DNA of 63,457 nucleotides from Candidatus Omnitrophota bacterium. Lineage in GTDB: Bacteria; Omnitrophota; Gorgyraeia; Gorgyraeales; Gorgyraeaceae. How positions within the stretch are numbered: position 1 is the first letter of the stretch; each line of letters opens with the position of its first letter. The stretch covers positions 1-63,457 of the forward strand of contig JAHJQM010000023.1 of NCBI GenBank assembly GCA_018819285.1, given 5' to 3'. The position numbers and the translations under genes were made by a program. Below are positions 1 through 9,867 of this stretch, piece by piece. Below the pieces are notes generated by a model that was given only the letters and a program-made list of their open reading frames with translations, made no database searches and was not told where the DNA came from.

Positions 1-2
1 GG

Positions 3-176
3 GATTTGAATAAGAATACAGCAGAAGAGATATGGAATGGCGAGATTTATCAAAAATTCCGGGCAAGGATGAAAAGTGACAATAAACCTTACGAATGCCT
101 GCATTGCCATCTTTTCCCAGGCCCCAAAAGATATGACACGAAGCTGAGTAATCAAAAAACGTATAAAAAACTATAG
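3..176 (+). CDS. Radical SAM protein, C-terminal SPASM-like fragment (truncated by window start)
   Basis: Frame 3 reads DLNKNTAEEIWNGEIYQKFRARMKSDNKPYECLHCHLFPGPKRYDTKL...*; 'N.EIWNG..YQ.FR......C..C' is typical of SPASM C-termini. Confidence 0.7.
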   Translation, partial: DLNKNTAEEIWNGEIYQKFRARMKSDNKPYECLHCHLFPGPKRYDTKLSNQKTYKKL

Positions 177-206
177 TATAGCAGCGATAACCTTATTTAA
201 TATAAA

Positions 207-1640
207 ATGAAGATAACTTTGATATACCCGGGTATTACCGAGAGTGGTTTTAATAATCTTAAAGGCAATGAGGGTAGCTGGATTAACCATGGCCTTTGTT
301 CTTTGAGTGCGATCCTCAAGAAGAATGGACACAAGGTTTCTTTGATAGACTTGAGGATTCTTTCCGACTGGGATCATTTCGCATCATTGATAAAAAATTC
401 CGACGCTGATCTCTTCGGTATAACCGTGATGAGCGTTGATCTTAATGCTGCCAATCAGTGCACGGAAATAATAAAGAAAGCTAACAGCAAAAAACCTGTG
501 GTTTTCGGCGGAGCACATCCTTCTATAGCTCCGGAAGATACACTGAAGAATGCTTACATTGACCATGTGATTTGCGGAGAAGGAGAAATCACATTTTTAA
601 ATTTGGTAAATGATTTAGCTTTGGGACATAAATCTGAGCGTTTGATTGAGGGACAGAGGCCCGAGTTAGATGAGTTGCCGTTTGTAGACAGGGAACTTTT
701 TTCCGCGCGGGAAGAGCCGTTTGTAGGATTCCTAAAAGCCCCTTTTGTGACGATCATCGCCGGAAGAGGGTGTATTTATAACTGTAATTACTGCCAACCT
801 GCGGAAAAGAAGATTTTTGGACATAAAGTGCGCAGGCGGTCAGTGGCGAATGTAATTCTTGAACTTAAGGAGCTGCATTTAAAATTAGGTTTCAATAGCT
901 TTATGTTCCATGACGATTGCTTAACTGAGGATAAAAAATGGATAGAAGATTTTTGCGCTGAATACCAAAAAACCTCGTTTAAGAAACAATTTGTCTGTCA
1001 GAGCAGGGCTGATCTAGTCTGTAAAAATAGGCACTTAATAAAGATGCTTAAAGACATCGGCTTAGATTTAATGATTATTGGTTTTGAAAGCGGCAGCCAA
1101 CGCATGCTTGATTTTATTGGAAAGGGGACAAGGGTAGAGCAGAATTTTGAGGCTGCCGAAATATGTCATAAACTGGGAATCAAGATATGGGCTAATTATA
1201 TGCTGGGACTTCCAGGTGAGACCAAAGAAGAGCAAAGGATGACACTGCAGATGATAAAGAAAATTAGGCCATATCATTGTAGCCCTGCTTATTATACGCC
1301 TCACCCGGGAAGCAGACTTTTTGATTATTGCTTGGAAAACGACTTATCGCTTATTAAAAAACCCGAAGATTATCGTAGAAATACGTATGAACCGAAGATT
1401 AAAGGAATTGATTATGAATATCTCAAGGACATCCTTTACGAATCTGTTTCTTACGGAGAAGATTCAAGTGGAAGATATGGGGTAAAAAAAGTTAAATACT
1501 TTTTACAGAAAAGAGGAATTTCTATTAAGTTACCTAAGATTTTATCTTTAAACAAGGTAAAGGATAAAATCAGTTCAGCAGGCCGGGATTGTAAAGGCAA
1601 AATTCATATGTTTAACTGGTTTGGAAGGCCTAAAAAATAG
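207..1640 (+). CDS. B12-binding domain radical SAM protein
   Basis: N-terminal cobalamin-binding-like domain, GRGCIYNCNYC (CxxxCxxC) cluster motif, MLGLPGET motif. Confidence 0.9.
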   Translation: MKITLIYPGITESGFNNLKGNEGSWINHGLCSLSAILKKNGHKVSLIDLRILSDWDHFASLIKNSDADLFGITVMSVDLNAANQCTEIIKKANSKKPVVFGGAHPSIAPEDTLKNAYIDHVICGEGEITFLNLVNDLALGHKSERLIEGQRPELDELPFVDRELFSAREEPFVGFLKAPFVTIIAGRGCIYNCNYCQPAEKKIFGHKVRRRSVANVILELKELHLKLGFNSFMFHDDCLTEDKKWIEDFCAEYQKTSFKKQFVCQSRADLVCKNRHLIKMLKDIGLDLMIIGFESGSQRMLDFIGKGTRVEQNFEAAEICHKLGIKIWANYMLGLPGETKEEQRMTLQMIKKIRPYHCSPAYYTPHPGSRLFDYCLENDLSLIKKPEDYRRNTYEPKIKGIDYEYLKDILYESVSYGEDSSGRYGVKKVKYFLQKRGISIKLPKILSLNKVKDKISSAGRDCKGKIHMFNWFGRPKK

Positions 1641-1689
1641 CGTTGCTTTCTAAAAAAATATTTCTGATATATCAATTATCTTTGTAAAC

Positions 1690-2116
1690 ATGTTGAACAA
1701 ATCCAGAAAAATCATATACGTTATAATATCTGCAACATTACTAATAATTTTTAGTGTTGCAGTAGGCGAATTCGCATGTCGGGCAAGAACAAACTTTCTC
1801 AAGGTTAATGGAAGAGTACTTTAATACAAAGAAAAAAGGCAATAAATATGAAGTGTTAATTTCTCTTATCATAGCACCTAGCAGAGGTCTGCGTTATTTA
1901 TCAACTTGTGGTTACGAGAGATTAGCGGCACAAAATAATTTTAAATTCATAGTAGTAATTTTCCCTCAAAGGTTCCAGGTTCAAAAAGAAGACTGGAAGA
2001 TGACTGTAGAAAGATACGGTTTAAGGCCAGAATGTTTCGATTTAATGAAACCCAATAGATTGATATCAGATTACTGTAAGAGGAACGGTATTATCTGTAT
2101 TGATCCAACCGTATAA
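1690..2116 (+). pseudogene. Degraded SGNH/GDSL-hydrolase-like gene (N-terminal anchor and C-terminal fragment in different frames)
   Basis: ATG at 1690 opens MLNKSRKIIYVIISATLLIIFSVAVGEFACRARTNFLKVNG.. then stops; ORF 1808-2116 in another frame resembles the C-terminal part of SGNH-type proteins (FKFIVVIFPQ...LISDYCKRNGIICIDPT). Confidence 0.45.
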
Positions 2117-2129
2117 TCACGGATAACTG

Positions 2130-3806
2130 ATGGTCATGCGAATTTCTTTATTACCATATAAGAAGAATACGTTATTTTTACTTTCATTAATTTGTTTATG
2201 GTTATTCCATTTAATAAATAATTATATTTGGCTGAAGCTGGACAACTATCCTTTGTTATGGGACGCCGGAGCTTATTATTTGGATAGCTTAGTTTTATTC
2301 GATTACATTAAGCATCTTTCCATACCTTCTCTATTAAATGCAATAAAAGTGGGGGGGCAATACCCCCCCCTTGTGCCATTCCTCGTATCTTTATCTTACA
2401 TAATTTTTAATAGGACAGAAGATGCGGCGGTTTTTATAGGAAACGGTATTTTTTTAGGTATACTCATATTCTCAATTTATGGAATTGTTAAGAATATTTA
2501 TAACAAAAAATCTGGTGTTTTAGCTGCATTTTTGGTAACCATGTACCCGATTATTTTTGGGCATTCAAGAGTTTTTATGTATGATTTGCCAGTTACTGCA
2601 GTTGTTTGCTTGAGCATATATATTTTTCAAAAAACCGATAATTTTAAAAAAACAGGATATTCTTTACTATTCGGAATCACTTTTGGGTTAGGGTTGCTTA
2701 CTAAGTTCTCTTTTCTTTTATTCTCCACAAGTGCCATTTTTTATTATGGTTATAGGAATTGTTCTAAAGTAGCGGGTTATATCTTAAAGGGCAGATTTTT
2801 TTTGAGCATAAGTAGCTATTTAAAACAGATAAAAAATTTATTTATTGCTGCATTGATAACGGCTATTTTAGCATCTATATGGTACATTCCTAATTTTGCC
2901 CGTTTTTTACAGGCTATCTTTATATACCCGGAGACTTGCAGGGAGGTGAGTCCGCTGACATTCAGTTTTGCGTCAATCTCTTATTATTTTTTTAGATCTA
3001 TAAATTATCAAATTTCTTTCTTTTTATTTTTAATATTTGTTATTGGGCTTTTTTATTTTATAAGGCTAAGGCTGAAAAATAAATTATTTTTAATTTTTTG
3101 GGTATTATTTTCGTATATAGGATGTACCTTGGAAAATTATAAAAGCCCAAGATATACAATGCCTTATCTGCCTGCCATAGCAATTATTTCTTCTATAGGC
3201 CTTATGAGTATCCAGCATAAAAAGAGCAGGGTTATTATCACAACAATAGCGGTAATCATTTCTGTTGTACAATTTTTTACATATTCTTATGGCGCAAAAT
3301 TTTTTCCTTCATTCTTGAAAGTAGATTTTCCGACAAAATTCGCTGTGTTATCAAACGTAAATTCAATCATCCTGTTTAATCAGAAAGGCGGAGATAATCC
3401 CCTGGAACAAAACACTATTTTTAAAAAGGAAGATTGGAAAACAGAAGAAATATTGGATGTAATAGTAAATTCAAGCGGTAATATAAAAAATAAATCAATG
3501 AATGTTTTTATAATTCCAGATGACCCTAGAATACATAGCCCTTTAACGTCGCTGGCATACTTAAAAAGGCTGCCTTTTACTTTCCATGTGGGTTCTTGTG
3601 AGCATATCTCAACATCAAGAAGGGATGTTGTGATAACCAAAGATGGTAATTGGATGGTGCCTCCTTATTTTATGGAAAAAATAAATCAATCCGTGAACTG
3701 GTTTGAAGAAAATATCGGGGAGTTTACGCTAATCAAAAGGATTAATTTGCCTGATAATTCAAATCTTTTAATATACAAGCAAAATAATATAGAATTTTTA
3801 AAATGA
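2130..3806 (+). CDS. ArnT/PMT-like membrane glycosyltransferase (GT39-like)
   Basis: Multi-TM protein with early acidic motif (LLWDAGAYY) and GGQYPPL motif typical of the dolichyl-P-mannose mannosyltransferase family. Confidence 0.8.
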   Translation: MVMRISLLPYKKNTLFLLSLICLWLFHLINNYIWLKLDNYPLLWDAGAYYLDSLVLFDYIKHLSIPSLLNAIKVGGQYPPLVPFLVSLSYIIFNRTEDAAVFIGNGIFLGILIFSIYGIVKNIYNKKSGVLAAFLVTMYPIIFGHSRVFMYDLPVTAVVCLSIYIFQKTDNFKKTGYSLLFGITFGLGLLTKFSFLLFSTSAIFYYGYRNCSKVAGYILKGRFFLSISSYLKQIKNLFIAALITAILASIWYIPNFARFLQAIFIYPETCREVSPLTFSFASISYYFFRSINYQISFFLFLIFVIGLFYFIRLRLKNKLFLIFWVLFSYIGCTLENYKSPRYTMPYLPAIAIISSIGLMSIQHKKSRVIITTIAVIISVVQFFTYSYGAKFFPSFLKVDFPTKFAVLSNVNSIILFNQKGGDNPLEQNTIFKKEDWKTEEILDVIVNSSGNIKNKSMNVFIIPDDPRIHSPLTSLAYLKRLPFTFHVGSCEHISTSRRDVVITKDGNWMVPPYFMEKINQSVNWFEENIGEFTLIKRINLPDNSNLLIYKQNNIEFLK

Positions 3807-4690
3807 CGAATATCTCCATAATTATAGTCACTTCTGATTCAGGCAAATATATTGAATCCTGCTTAGATTCTATTTTGTCGCAGGATTTTAAGGAGTATGA
3901 AATTATAGTAGTAGATAATGGTTCGAAAGACAGCACCATTCCTATTATTAGAAACAAATATTCAAATATTATCTTAATAGAGAATTTAGAAAATTTTGGG
4001 CCTTGCAAAGCCCGCAATCAAGGTATAAATAAAACAAGGGGCAAGTTTGTATTATGCCTTGATCACGATGTAAAATTATTAAGCAATTTTTTAACGAATA
4101 TTTATAAGGCAGTAGAAAGTAGGAATGGCATTGGCGCGGTTGGGCCTAAGATTTTAATGTCGGATGGTAAAATTATATATAGCGCCGGTATACATTTTTC
4201 TTACCTATGGAGATTCCATGATATAGGAGACGCAAAGATAGACATGCCAGAGTTCTGGCATAAAAAATATGTTGCCGGGGTATCAGCTGCAGCAGTTATT
4301 TATAGAAGAGAAGCATTGGAAACAATAAAACAGGATGGAGAATATTTTGACGAGGATTTTTTTTATCTTTTTGAAGATGTTGATATAAGTTGGAGGTTAC
4401 AGAAAATGGGTTGGAAAATATTATATACGCCGGATGCAGCATGTTTACATGTTAGCGGCAAATCACGCAAAAAAGATAAATTTTCCCAATATCTATCCAT
4501 GCGCAATAGATATTTGGCTATAATAAAAAATGAATCCTTATTTAGTTTACCGAAATTATTTGTTATTTTTTTTATCTATGATTTATGGCGGAATATGCTT
4601 ATGTTTATTACAAATGCCAGATATTTTTTAAGGGCATGTTATGAGACAGCAAAACTTTCTAAAAAGATGTTAAAAAAACGGTTCATATGA
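3803..4690 (+). CDS. Glycosyltransferase family 2
   Basis: SIIIVTSDSGKYIESCLDSILSQ..EIIVVDNGSKD..; DEDFFYLFEDVDISWRLQKMGW. Confidence 0.92.
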   Translation: MTNISIIIVTSDSGKYIESCLDSILSQDFKEYEIIVVDNGSKDSTIPIIRNKYSNIILIENLENFGPCKARNQGINKTRGKFVLCLDHDVKLLSNFLTNIYKAVESRNGIGAVGPKILMSDGKIIYSAGIHFSYLWRFHDIGDAKIDMPEFWHKKYVAGVSAAAVIYRREALETIKQDGEYFDEDFFYLFEDVDISWRLQKMGWKILYTPDAACLHVSGKSRKKDKFSQYLSMRNRYLAIIKNESLFSLPKLFVIFFIYDLWRNMLMFITNARYFLRACYETAKLSKKMLKKRFI

Positions 4691-5919
4691 TATTCTTTTT
4701 TATAACTGTAATATTATGGGTTTCTTTTATACCAGCGCCTATTACTGATAGGTATAAGTATATAATATATCTAGTTTTAATCGTATGTTTAATAGGTTCA
4801 TTTATCAGGCTTAAGAATGTAAGATATTTTTTAAACGATAGATTTGATAAATTAGTGTGGTTGTTTTTAATGTGTAATTTTTTCAGCGCTTTATTTGCTT
4901 ATGATAAAAATGTGGCGTTCAAAAGATGCATAGATTTTATCATACCTTTCGTAACCATATATTTTATAGCCAGAAATGAGTTAAATAATAAAAGGATGAG
5001 GTTGCTTATTTATGTTTTGTTTTTTGCCGGAGCAACAGTTGGGGTTACGGCTATTTTAGAATTTATATTTAAGAGTAATATCATCTATGAAAAGTTAGTT
5101 TATAATCCTTTTTATAGGTGGTTTCTATTTTTATCAAGGGCTATGTCTACCATGATTCACCCTACGATATTAGGAACTTATCTCGCATGCTGCTTGCCGT
5201 GTTATTATTTTATAGCAGGCGTAGTTAAAAACAAGGCAAACAAGTTATTAACCATGCTGGGGGCCTTTTTCGTATTAACAGGGCTTATGGTCACATTTTC
5301 AAGGACAAGCTGGATTGTTGCATTAATTGGAACATTTTTTTATTTTTATAAGAAGAATAAAAAATTATTGCCAATCGTAATAGTTTTTATAAGTTTATTT
5401 AGCGTTGCTATTTTTGGTATAATAAAATTAAAACCAGTGCTTCGAGATAGGATTGATTATAGGAACGCAGATAATTATGTAAGATTAGAAAGATACTCGC
5501 TAACAATGAAAATGATAAAAGATCACCCTTTTGTAGGCGTAGGGCTTAATAATTATAGAAGTGTTTTTGATATGTATTATGGGCCTAATCAAGTGGATTA
5601 TAATGTTAAAATCCCGGATAACATGTATCTTATGATTGCAGGAGAATCCGGCTTAATTGGGGCTGGATTATTTTTGTTACTTTTATTTTATATAATAAAG
5701 AGAGGCTTTGTTCTGCTTAAAGATAAAGAAGATAAAAATTGGGAGGTAACGCTAACGCTTTTTTCAATAATTATCTGCATTTTAATACACATGATAAGCT
5801 ATGAGCTTTTTTATTGGACTGTCCCATTTTTTTTATTTTTATTATTGTTAGGAGGATTGATGAATTGTTGGAAATGCAATAAAAATAATACCACTGAGCT
5901 AGCAAGCAATTCACACTAA
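4687..5919 (+). CDS. O-antigen ligase/polymerase (Wzy_C-like) membrane protein
   Basis: Multi-TM, motif MIKDHPFVGVGLNNYRSVF. Confidence 0.85.
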   Translation: MIFFFITVILWVSFIPAPITDRYKYIIYLVLIVCLIGSFIRLKNVRYFLNDRFDKLVWLFLMCNFFSALFAYDKNVAFKRCIDFIIPFVTIYFIARNELNNKRMRLLIYVLFFAGATVGVTAILEFIFKSNIIYEKLVYNPFYRWFLFLSRAMSTMIHPTILGTYLACCLPCYYFIAGVVKNKANKLLTMLGAFFVLTGLMVTFSRTSWIVALIGTFFYFYKKNKKLLPIVIVFISLFSVAIFGIIKLKPVLRDRIDYRNADNYVRLERYSLTMKMIKDHPFVGVGLNNYRSVFDMYYGPNQVDYNVKIPDNMYLMIAGESGLIGAGLFLLLLFYIIKRGFVLLKDKEDKNWEVTLTLFSIIICILIHMISYELFYWTVPFFLFLLLLGGLMNCWKCNKNNTTELASNSH

Positions 5920-5972
5920 GTTTTTTCCAGAGAGATGCTGCCTTATCCCCAAATATAAAATTTCCAGCTGTA

Positions 5973-7184
5973 TTAAAATAGCAACCCCATTATTGCCCAC
6001 CAGATCAGACCTGTTTCAGGAATAAAATAAGTTATATCAATAAGATTATGCAAAAAAAATGTTAACGCTGCTAGAAAAACATAGCTTGATTTTAAAGCAT
6101 TTTTAGTTATGAACGCGATTGTTAAATAAAGCATGCTAATAAAACCCAGTATTCCTGTTTCTAGCCATAATTGAAGAAATACATTATGAGCATATTTAGT
6201 GCCAGTGCCCCATCCTAATGTATAGTATTTTAAAAATATTTGTTGAAAATTTCCAGGGCCTATTCCTATGAACGGATGATCTTTTATTATAGCCATAGCA
6301 GTTTTCCAGTAATTAAAACGCATGGATATGGAATTATGATGACTTCCTAAGTCTGTAATCCTATCCCAGCGGCCCAATATAATGAATAGCATTGTAAGGG
6401 TTATGCACGCAAAAGAAATAATTAATAGTACTTTGTGTTTTTTAATGGCATTATATGAGGTAAAAAATAAAATGATAAAAATGGCAATAAAACTTATCCA
6501 TGCCCCTAGCGATTTAGTTAACATAAGAGCAATGATTATTAAAGGAGGCGCAAAGAGCCATCTTTTATGCGATACTTGATTTTTTAATATAGCTAAAGCT
6601 AGAAAAAAGGCCATCAGTAAATAACCGCCTAAAATATTTGGCGAAGGGAAAGTGCCTATGGCTCTTTTGTTTATTAAAATATTTTTGGCATAAATGTTAT
6701 GAGGAGGGTTCAATAGGCTGCTATTTATTTTTTTAGCATACTCTATAGTGTACGAGTACCCCCAGATATATTGATATATAGAATAAACGCTTATTATCAA
6801 ACTAGCTATGACAATAGTTTTTATGATGGATTTTTTTTGGTTGGCATCAGCTTGAAGAACAGTAAAGAAAATGGCAATGTAGCTTGCAAACTTTAAAGTT
6901 TCTTTAATTGAATTCTGGATATTTATAGAAGTTATAGTGGAGATTAGATAAGCTGCTGAGAGCAATAATATCCAACCGTATTTAACTGCACAAGTTGCCG
7001 AAGGCAACTTGTGCAGTTTTATTAACGGCATGATTGTAATAATAGCAATAGTTATTATTGTTATCTCATAATAGAATTCAAATACAGGGTATGAAAGCCC
7101 TGAAACAAAAGGCCTGATAAAAAGCAGGGATAATAAGGGAATGAAAATAAGGGATGATAATGGTTTAGAATTTTTATTTTCCAT
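5973..7184 (-). CDS. O-antigen ligase/polymerase (Wzy_C-like) membrane protein
   Basis: Multi-TM, motif IIKDHPFIGIGPGNFQQIF. Confidence 0.85.
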   Translation of the reverse strand: MENKNSKPLSSLIFIPLLSLLFIRPFVSGLSYPVFEFYYEITIITIAIITIMPLIKLHKLPSATCAVKYGWILLLSAAYLISTITSINIQNSIKETLKFASYIAIFFTVLQADANQKKSIIKTIVIASLIISVYSIYQYIWGYSYTIEYAKKINSSLLNPPHNIYAKNILINKRAIGTFPSPNILGGYLLMAFFLALAILKNQVSHKRWLFAPPLIIIALMLTKSLGAWISFIAIFIILFFTSYNAIKKHKVLLIISFACITLTMLFIILGRWDRITDLGSHHNSISMRFNYWKTAMAIIKDHPFIGIGPGNFQQIFLKYYTLGWGTGTKYAHNVFLQLWLETGILGFISMLYLTIAFITKNALKSSYVFLAALTFFLHNLIDITYFIPETGLIWWAIMGLLF

Positions 7185-7198
7185 GATATAATAAAATC

Positions 7199-7252
7199 AT
7201 GATATCAGTAATCATTGTAAATTACAACAGAGAAAAATTATTGAAAAACTGA
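7199..7252 (+). pseudogene. Truncated 5' remnant of a family 2 glycosyltransferase (17 codons)
   Basis: Reads MISVIIVNYNREKLLKN*; near-identical to the start of the GT2 at 14645 (MISIIIVNYNRKYLLKD). Confidence 0.6.
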
Positions 7253-7331
7253 TGATACGCTTTATCGAATAGCTCCAAGTTATATTTTTTTGGAGCTATA
7301 ATGGGATCTCGTCTTATCTGAACGCTAAAAA

Positions 7332-8528
7332 ATGCCTTTAAAAATCGCATTATATTATCCTTATATCCATTTAAGAAGCGGTGTCGAGCGTACGATACTT
7401 GAAGTCTTGAAGCGCTCCAGACATGACTGGCATGTGTTTACTAATCTTTATGAAAAAGATACCACCTACCCAGAATTTGAGAATTTTAAATCCAGGATAA
7501 CGGAATTGAAAAAGATCTCCGTAGAGAGAAGTTATTTTAATACCTTAAGATCAGCATGGATTATCTTTAATCAGGAACTTCCTCTCGAAGGGTTTGATGT
7601 TTTATGCGTGCATAACGAAGGCCTGGGAAGCCTGATAAATTTCAAAAATAAGGATATAACTAAAATTTGCATCTGCTATACCCCATTAAAGGTTATATAT
7701 GACGCTGTCTTGAGGAGAGACTATATTTCTAAAAATTTACATAAGGCCATATTTTATTTTCCAGTTTATTTTTTATTCAAAGTAATAGATAAAAAGGCGT
7801 TTAAATTATATGCCCTGTGTTTTTGTATCAGCAAGGAAGTCAGGGGTAGGATTCTAAAAAATAACCTTCTGCCTGATTATAAATTAAAGGTTTTGAACCT
7901 TGGAGTTGACACAATGTATTTTTCAGGAAACACTGGATATGGGAATTATTTCTTCCACCCAACGCGTATAAAATGGTGGAAGAATATAGAATTATCTATA
8001 GAGGCGTTTAATATATTGCAGATGGAACACGAAGGATTACGTAATTTTAAACTTATAATAGCAGGAGAGCTGTATAAGACAAATAATAGTTATTATGAAA
8101 AATTAAAAAAGATGGCTGCTATGAATAAAAATATAATTATTACCATAAACCCTTCGGAAAAAGATATCCTGAATCTTTACAAAAATTGCCGTGCAGTTCT
8201 CTCAACTACCCTGAATGAAGACTTTGGCCTTACTGTGCTAGAGGGGTTTTCTTTTTCTAAGCCTGTTATTGCTATTAATAACGGTGGGCCAAAGGAGATT
8301 ATAAGAAATGGTATAACAGGATTTTTAAGTTCACCCGATGCAAGAGAATATGCATCTTATCTATGTAAGATAGCTATGGACGCGGAATTGCCAATGCAAA
8401 TGGGTAGTATAGGCAGGAAAGATGTAATAAAATATGACTGGAGCAATTTTATAAACTATATAGATGATTTTTTAGAAGACCTTGCGCTAAACAAAAGAAA
8501 AGGCATAGCCAGGAACCTTAAGTTGTAA
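7332..8528 (+). CDS. Glycosyltransferase family 4
   Basis: Two-domain GT with LSTTLNEDFGLTVLEGFSFSKPVIAINNGGPKEII. Confidence 0.9.
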   Translation: MPLKIALYYPYIHLRSGVERTILEVLKRSRHDWHVFTNLYEKDTTYPEFENFKSRITELKKISVERSYFNTLRSAWIIFNQELPLEGFDVLCVHNEGLGSLINFKNKDITKICICYTPLKVIYDAVLRRDYISKNLHKAIFYFPVYFLFKVIDKKAFKLYALCFCISKEVRGRILKNNLLPDYKLKVLNLGVDTMYFSGNTGYGNYFFHPTRIKWWKNIELSIEAFNILQMEHEGLRNFKLIIAGELYKTNNSYYEKLKKMAAMNKNIIITINPSEKDILNLYKNCRAVLSTTLNEDFGLTVLEGFSFSKPVIAINNGGPKEIIRNGITGFLSSPDAREYASYLCKIAMDAELPMQMGSIGRKDVIKYDWSNFINYIDDFLEDLALNKRKGIARNLKL

Positions 8529-9613
8529 ATAGTAGATGATTTTCTTGAAGGGAATTTGATGGAATAAAAACGGCTGAATTCCTCTTCCGGTATGAATATA
8601 ATAAATTTTATAAATTCCCACAGATAGTCGTATAATAAAATACGTAAAAAGATATAGGCGCATTTTCTAAAAGAAGCGGATTCTATAAGTCTCATAACGC
8701 CTTTATCCTTAACCCTATTTATAAATAATTTTAATAAAGATGCTCTTAATATACCTGGGTAAAACATCCCTAACTCTTTTTTAGATACAGGATATCCAAA
8801 TATTATTTTAACAGAAGCCAGGGAGTAATAAACAATAGAGTTTAGCCTGTTTAATCTGCTGTATTTTGATATATACGTCCAATCTATTTTTTTATCGTAT
8901 TTTTCCATTATCTTATAGATATCATATATTGGTTTTAATGAGAATGGCTTATTAAATCTTCTTAAATGAAGCGTAAGCGAGAATATAGTATCTTCCGGAG
9001 AGAGGATATTTAAAAAAGCATTATCATGCTCAATTTTTTGCAGTCTATTCCATAGCTCAGGTAAAATAATTTTATTTGGCCTTGGAACTGCAAGATCCCA
9101 ATGCAGCTCTGCCATATAGGTGCTGAAAAAAGGCAGATGATGGTAATGGTCAGTATAATATTCTTCTGAAAAATTACCAAGAGCCGCTTTATAGCCAAGA
9201 CCTTGCATGAGCTGTTTAGCTTTTTCTAGATCGTTTTTCTTTATCAAAATATCTATATCAACCATAGGCCTGCTTAAGTCGCTTTGGAAAATGTCGAACA
9301 ATAAAGCCACACCTTTGATAGGGACCAAGGGTATGTCAGCTGTTTCAAATACATTCTGTATATCAATAAACTCTTTTTGCTTAAGCATATTATCTTTGAC
9401 TGTCATCATATAGTTGTTTTTTAGCTTAGCAAATGCAGGATAGCCAATTAATTCTTTGTATCTATCTGATGTTTTTATAGTTAAATAGGCAAGATTTGTA
9501 AGACTATGATATAGAGATTCTTTAAGGATTATCCCTAATTCAGCGTTATTTAAACTTGGAAGAGGAGAATTTTTATTCAATAAAAGACTGGATTTAGATA
9601 ATACATTAAACAT
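8456..9613 (-). CDS. Nucleotidyltransferase family protein (NTP_transf_5 / PF14907-like)
   Basis: IPLVPIKGVALLFDIFQSDLSRPMVDIDILIKKNDLEKA..LGY with downstream HLRRFNKPF; this family recurs in PqqD/HprK-like RiPP and polysaccharide clusters. Confidence 0.75.
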   Translation of the reverse strand: MFNVLSKSSLLLNKNSPLPSLNNAELGIILKESLYHSLTNLAYLTIKTSDRYKELIGYPAFAKLKNNYMMTVKDNMLKQKEFIDIQNVFETADIPLVPIKGVALLFDIFQSDLSRPMVDIDILIKKNDLEKAKQLMQGLGYKAALGNFSEEYYTDHYHHLPFFSTYMAELHWDLAVPRPNKIILPELWNRLQKIEHDNAFLNILSPEDTIFSLTLHLRRFNKPFSLKPIYDIYKIMEKYDKKIDWTYISKYSRLNRLNSIVYYSLASVKIIFGYPVSKKELGMFYPGILRASLLKLFINRVKDKGVMRLIESASFRKCAYIFLRILLYDYLWEFIKFIIFIPEEEFSRFYSIKFPSRKSSTIYNLRFLAMPFLLFSARSSKKSSI

Positions 9614-9679
9614 GATTATATAATGAGCTTATTATAGATAGATTTGAAAAGCAAGCAAAAAATAACAAGAAAAAAGGCT

Positions 9680-9707
9680 TTGCAATTGTAATATTATATG
9701 GTATAAT
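9680..9707 (+). promoter_or_regulatory. Putative sigma70 promoter TTGCAA-16-TATAAT
   Basis: -35 TTGCAA at 9680-9685, TATAAT at 9702-9707. Confidence 0.45.
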
Positions 9708-9812
9708 TTATACTATAAAGGTAAACGTTTTCTAAGTTTTTAAATCATGGCCATAGATACTGTAAAAATATTAATTTTATAATTTTTTCGAAAACTTTTA
9801 AAATGATAATGC

Positions 9813-9841
9813 TTGACTAATTTTGATATATCTTTTATACT
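9813..9841 (+). promoter_or_regulatory. Putative sigma70 promoter TTGACT-17-TATACT for the precursor peptide
   Basis: -35 at 9813-9818, -10 at 9836-9841, followed by AAGGAGG (9855-9861) and ATG at 9868. Confidence 0.65.
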
Positions 9842-9867
9842 ATTAATATAAGATAAGGAGGATATGT

